NCBI GenBank assembly: GCA_020429905.1
Contig: JAGQKX010000053.1
Coordinates: 1 to 5,158 of the forward strand
DNA from: a candidate division WWE3 bacterium
GTDB taxonomy: Bacteria > Patescibacteriota > 4484-211 > JAGQKX01
DNA: 5,158 nt
Reading direction: 5' to 3'
The position numbers were made by a program, and so were the translations under genes. Position 1 is the first letter of the stretch, and each line of letters begins with the position of its first letter. Below are positions 5,012 to 5,158 of this stretch, piece by piece. The notes under the pieces were generated by a model, which was given only the letters and a program-made list of their open reading frames with translations, ran no database searches and was not told where the DNA came from.

Positions 5012-5158
5012 AAAAAATTATTATTGTTGAAGATGACAAATTATTAGGAAAAGTATATCAATCTAAACTCTCATTAAAAGGGTATAAGTCTGAGTTAATT
5101 GGGAGGAAGTTGAATGCATTTTCTAGAATAAAAGAAGTAAAACCTGATCTTGTAATTC
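5008..5158 (+). CDS. Response regulator receiver domain protein, 3' truncated by window end
   Basis: Fifty residues are visible, with the CheY-like receiver signature: a hydrophobic first strand KKIIIVEDD (residues 2-10) ending in the acidic Mg2+-binding residues E8, D9 and D10, then helix 1 (about 11-23), and the start of strand 3 at KPDLVI (45-50). The phosphoacceptor Asp, expected two residues further on, lies just beyond the window, as does any output domain. Such proteins receive phosphate from a histidine kinase and act in the cytoplasm. The ATG overlaps the TGA of the upstream flavin-fold gene (ATGA) and has no Shine-Dalgarno, so translation probably depends on reinitiation. Whether it is a stand-alone receiver or has a DNA-binding or enzyme domain cannot be told. 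Confidence 0.88.
   Translation, partial: MKKIIIVEDDKLLGKVYQSKLSLKGYKSELIGRKLNAFSRIKEVKPDLVI

Overview
The window looks like bacterial chromosome of moderate to low GC content (about 40 % by eye), read with the standard code (TAA, TAG and TGA all end genes). Several features fit a Candidate Phyla Radiation (Patescibacteria) type genome. Genes are small and tightly packed, with overlapping or abutting ends. There are almost no Shine-Dalgarno sequences. One small anchored protein carries a two-cysteine motif plus a Gmad2 domain, a combination I associate with that group. This placement is inference from style and family content; there is no rRNA or marker gene here to prove it. A two-component receiver domain and recognisable -35/-10 promoters argue for a bacterium rather than an archaeon.

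Layout. Positions 1-1003 (+) hold the C-terminal membrane domain of an MgtE-family divalent cation transporter, cut by the left edge, followed one base later by a DoxX-like four-helix membrane protein. A HAD-superfamily hydrolase (983-1474, -) converges on the DoxX gene and overlaps its last 21 bases. A 111-base divergent spacer then leads to the largest gene, 1586-3829 (+). This encodes a 747-residue exported, membrane-anchored protein: signal peptide, Ig-like domain, carboxypeptidase-regulatory/CnaB-like domain, Pro/Cys linker, about seven PQQ/WD40-like propeller repeats, one transmembrane helix and a Lys-rich cytoplasmic tail. Converging on it is a Gmad2 protein (3851-4417, -) with an N-terminal anchor. 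A 123-base divergent spacer with two promoters and small palindromes separates that from an operon of a pyridoxamine-5'-phosphate-oxidase-like flavin-fold protein (4541-5011, +) and a response regulator (from 5008, +, cut by the right edge), which overlap by ATGA.

How it fits together. Four of the seven products are predicted to sit in or across the membrane (transporter, DoxX-like, propeller, Gmad2). The last two genes look like a redox/flavin protein co-translated with a signalling protein. No mobile element, CRISPR array, tRNA, rRNA or convincing intrinsic terminator was seen. The most notable points are the architecture of the propeller protein and two promoters placed so close to their start codons that the transcripts should be leaderless. 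I see no clear evidence of a wholly new system; the propeller protein is the best candidate for unexplored function.
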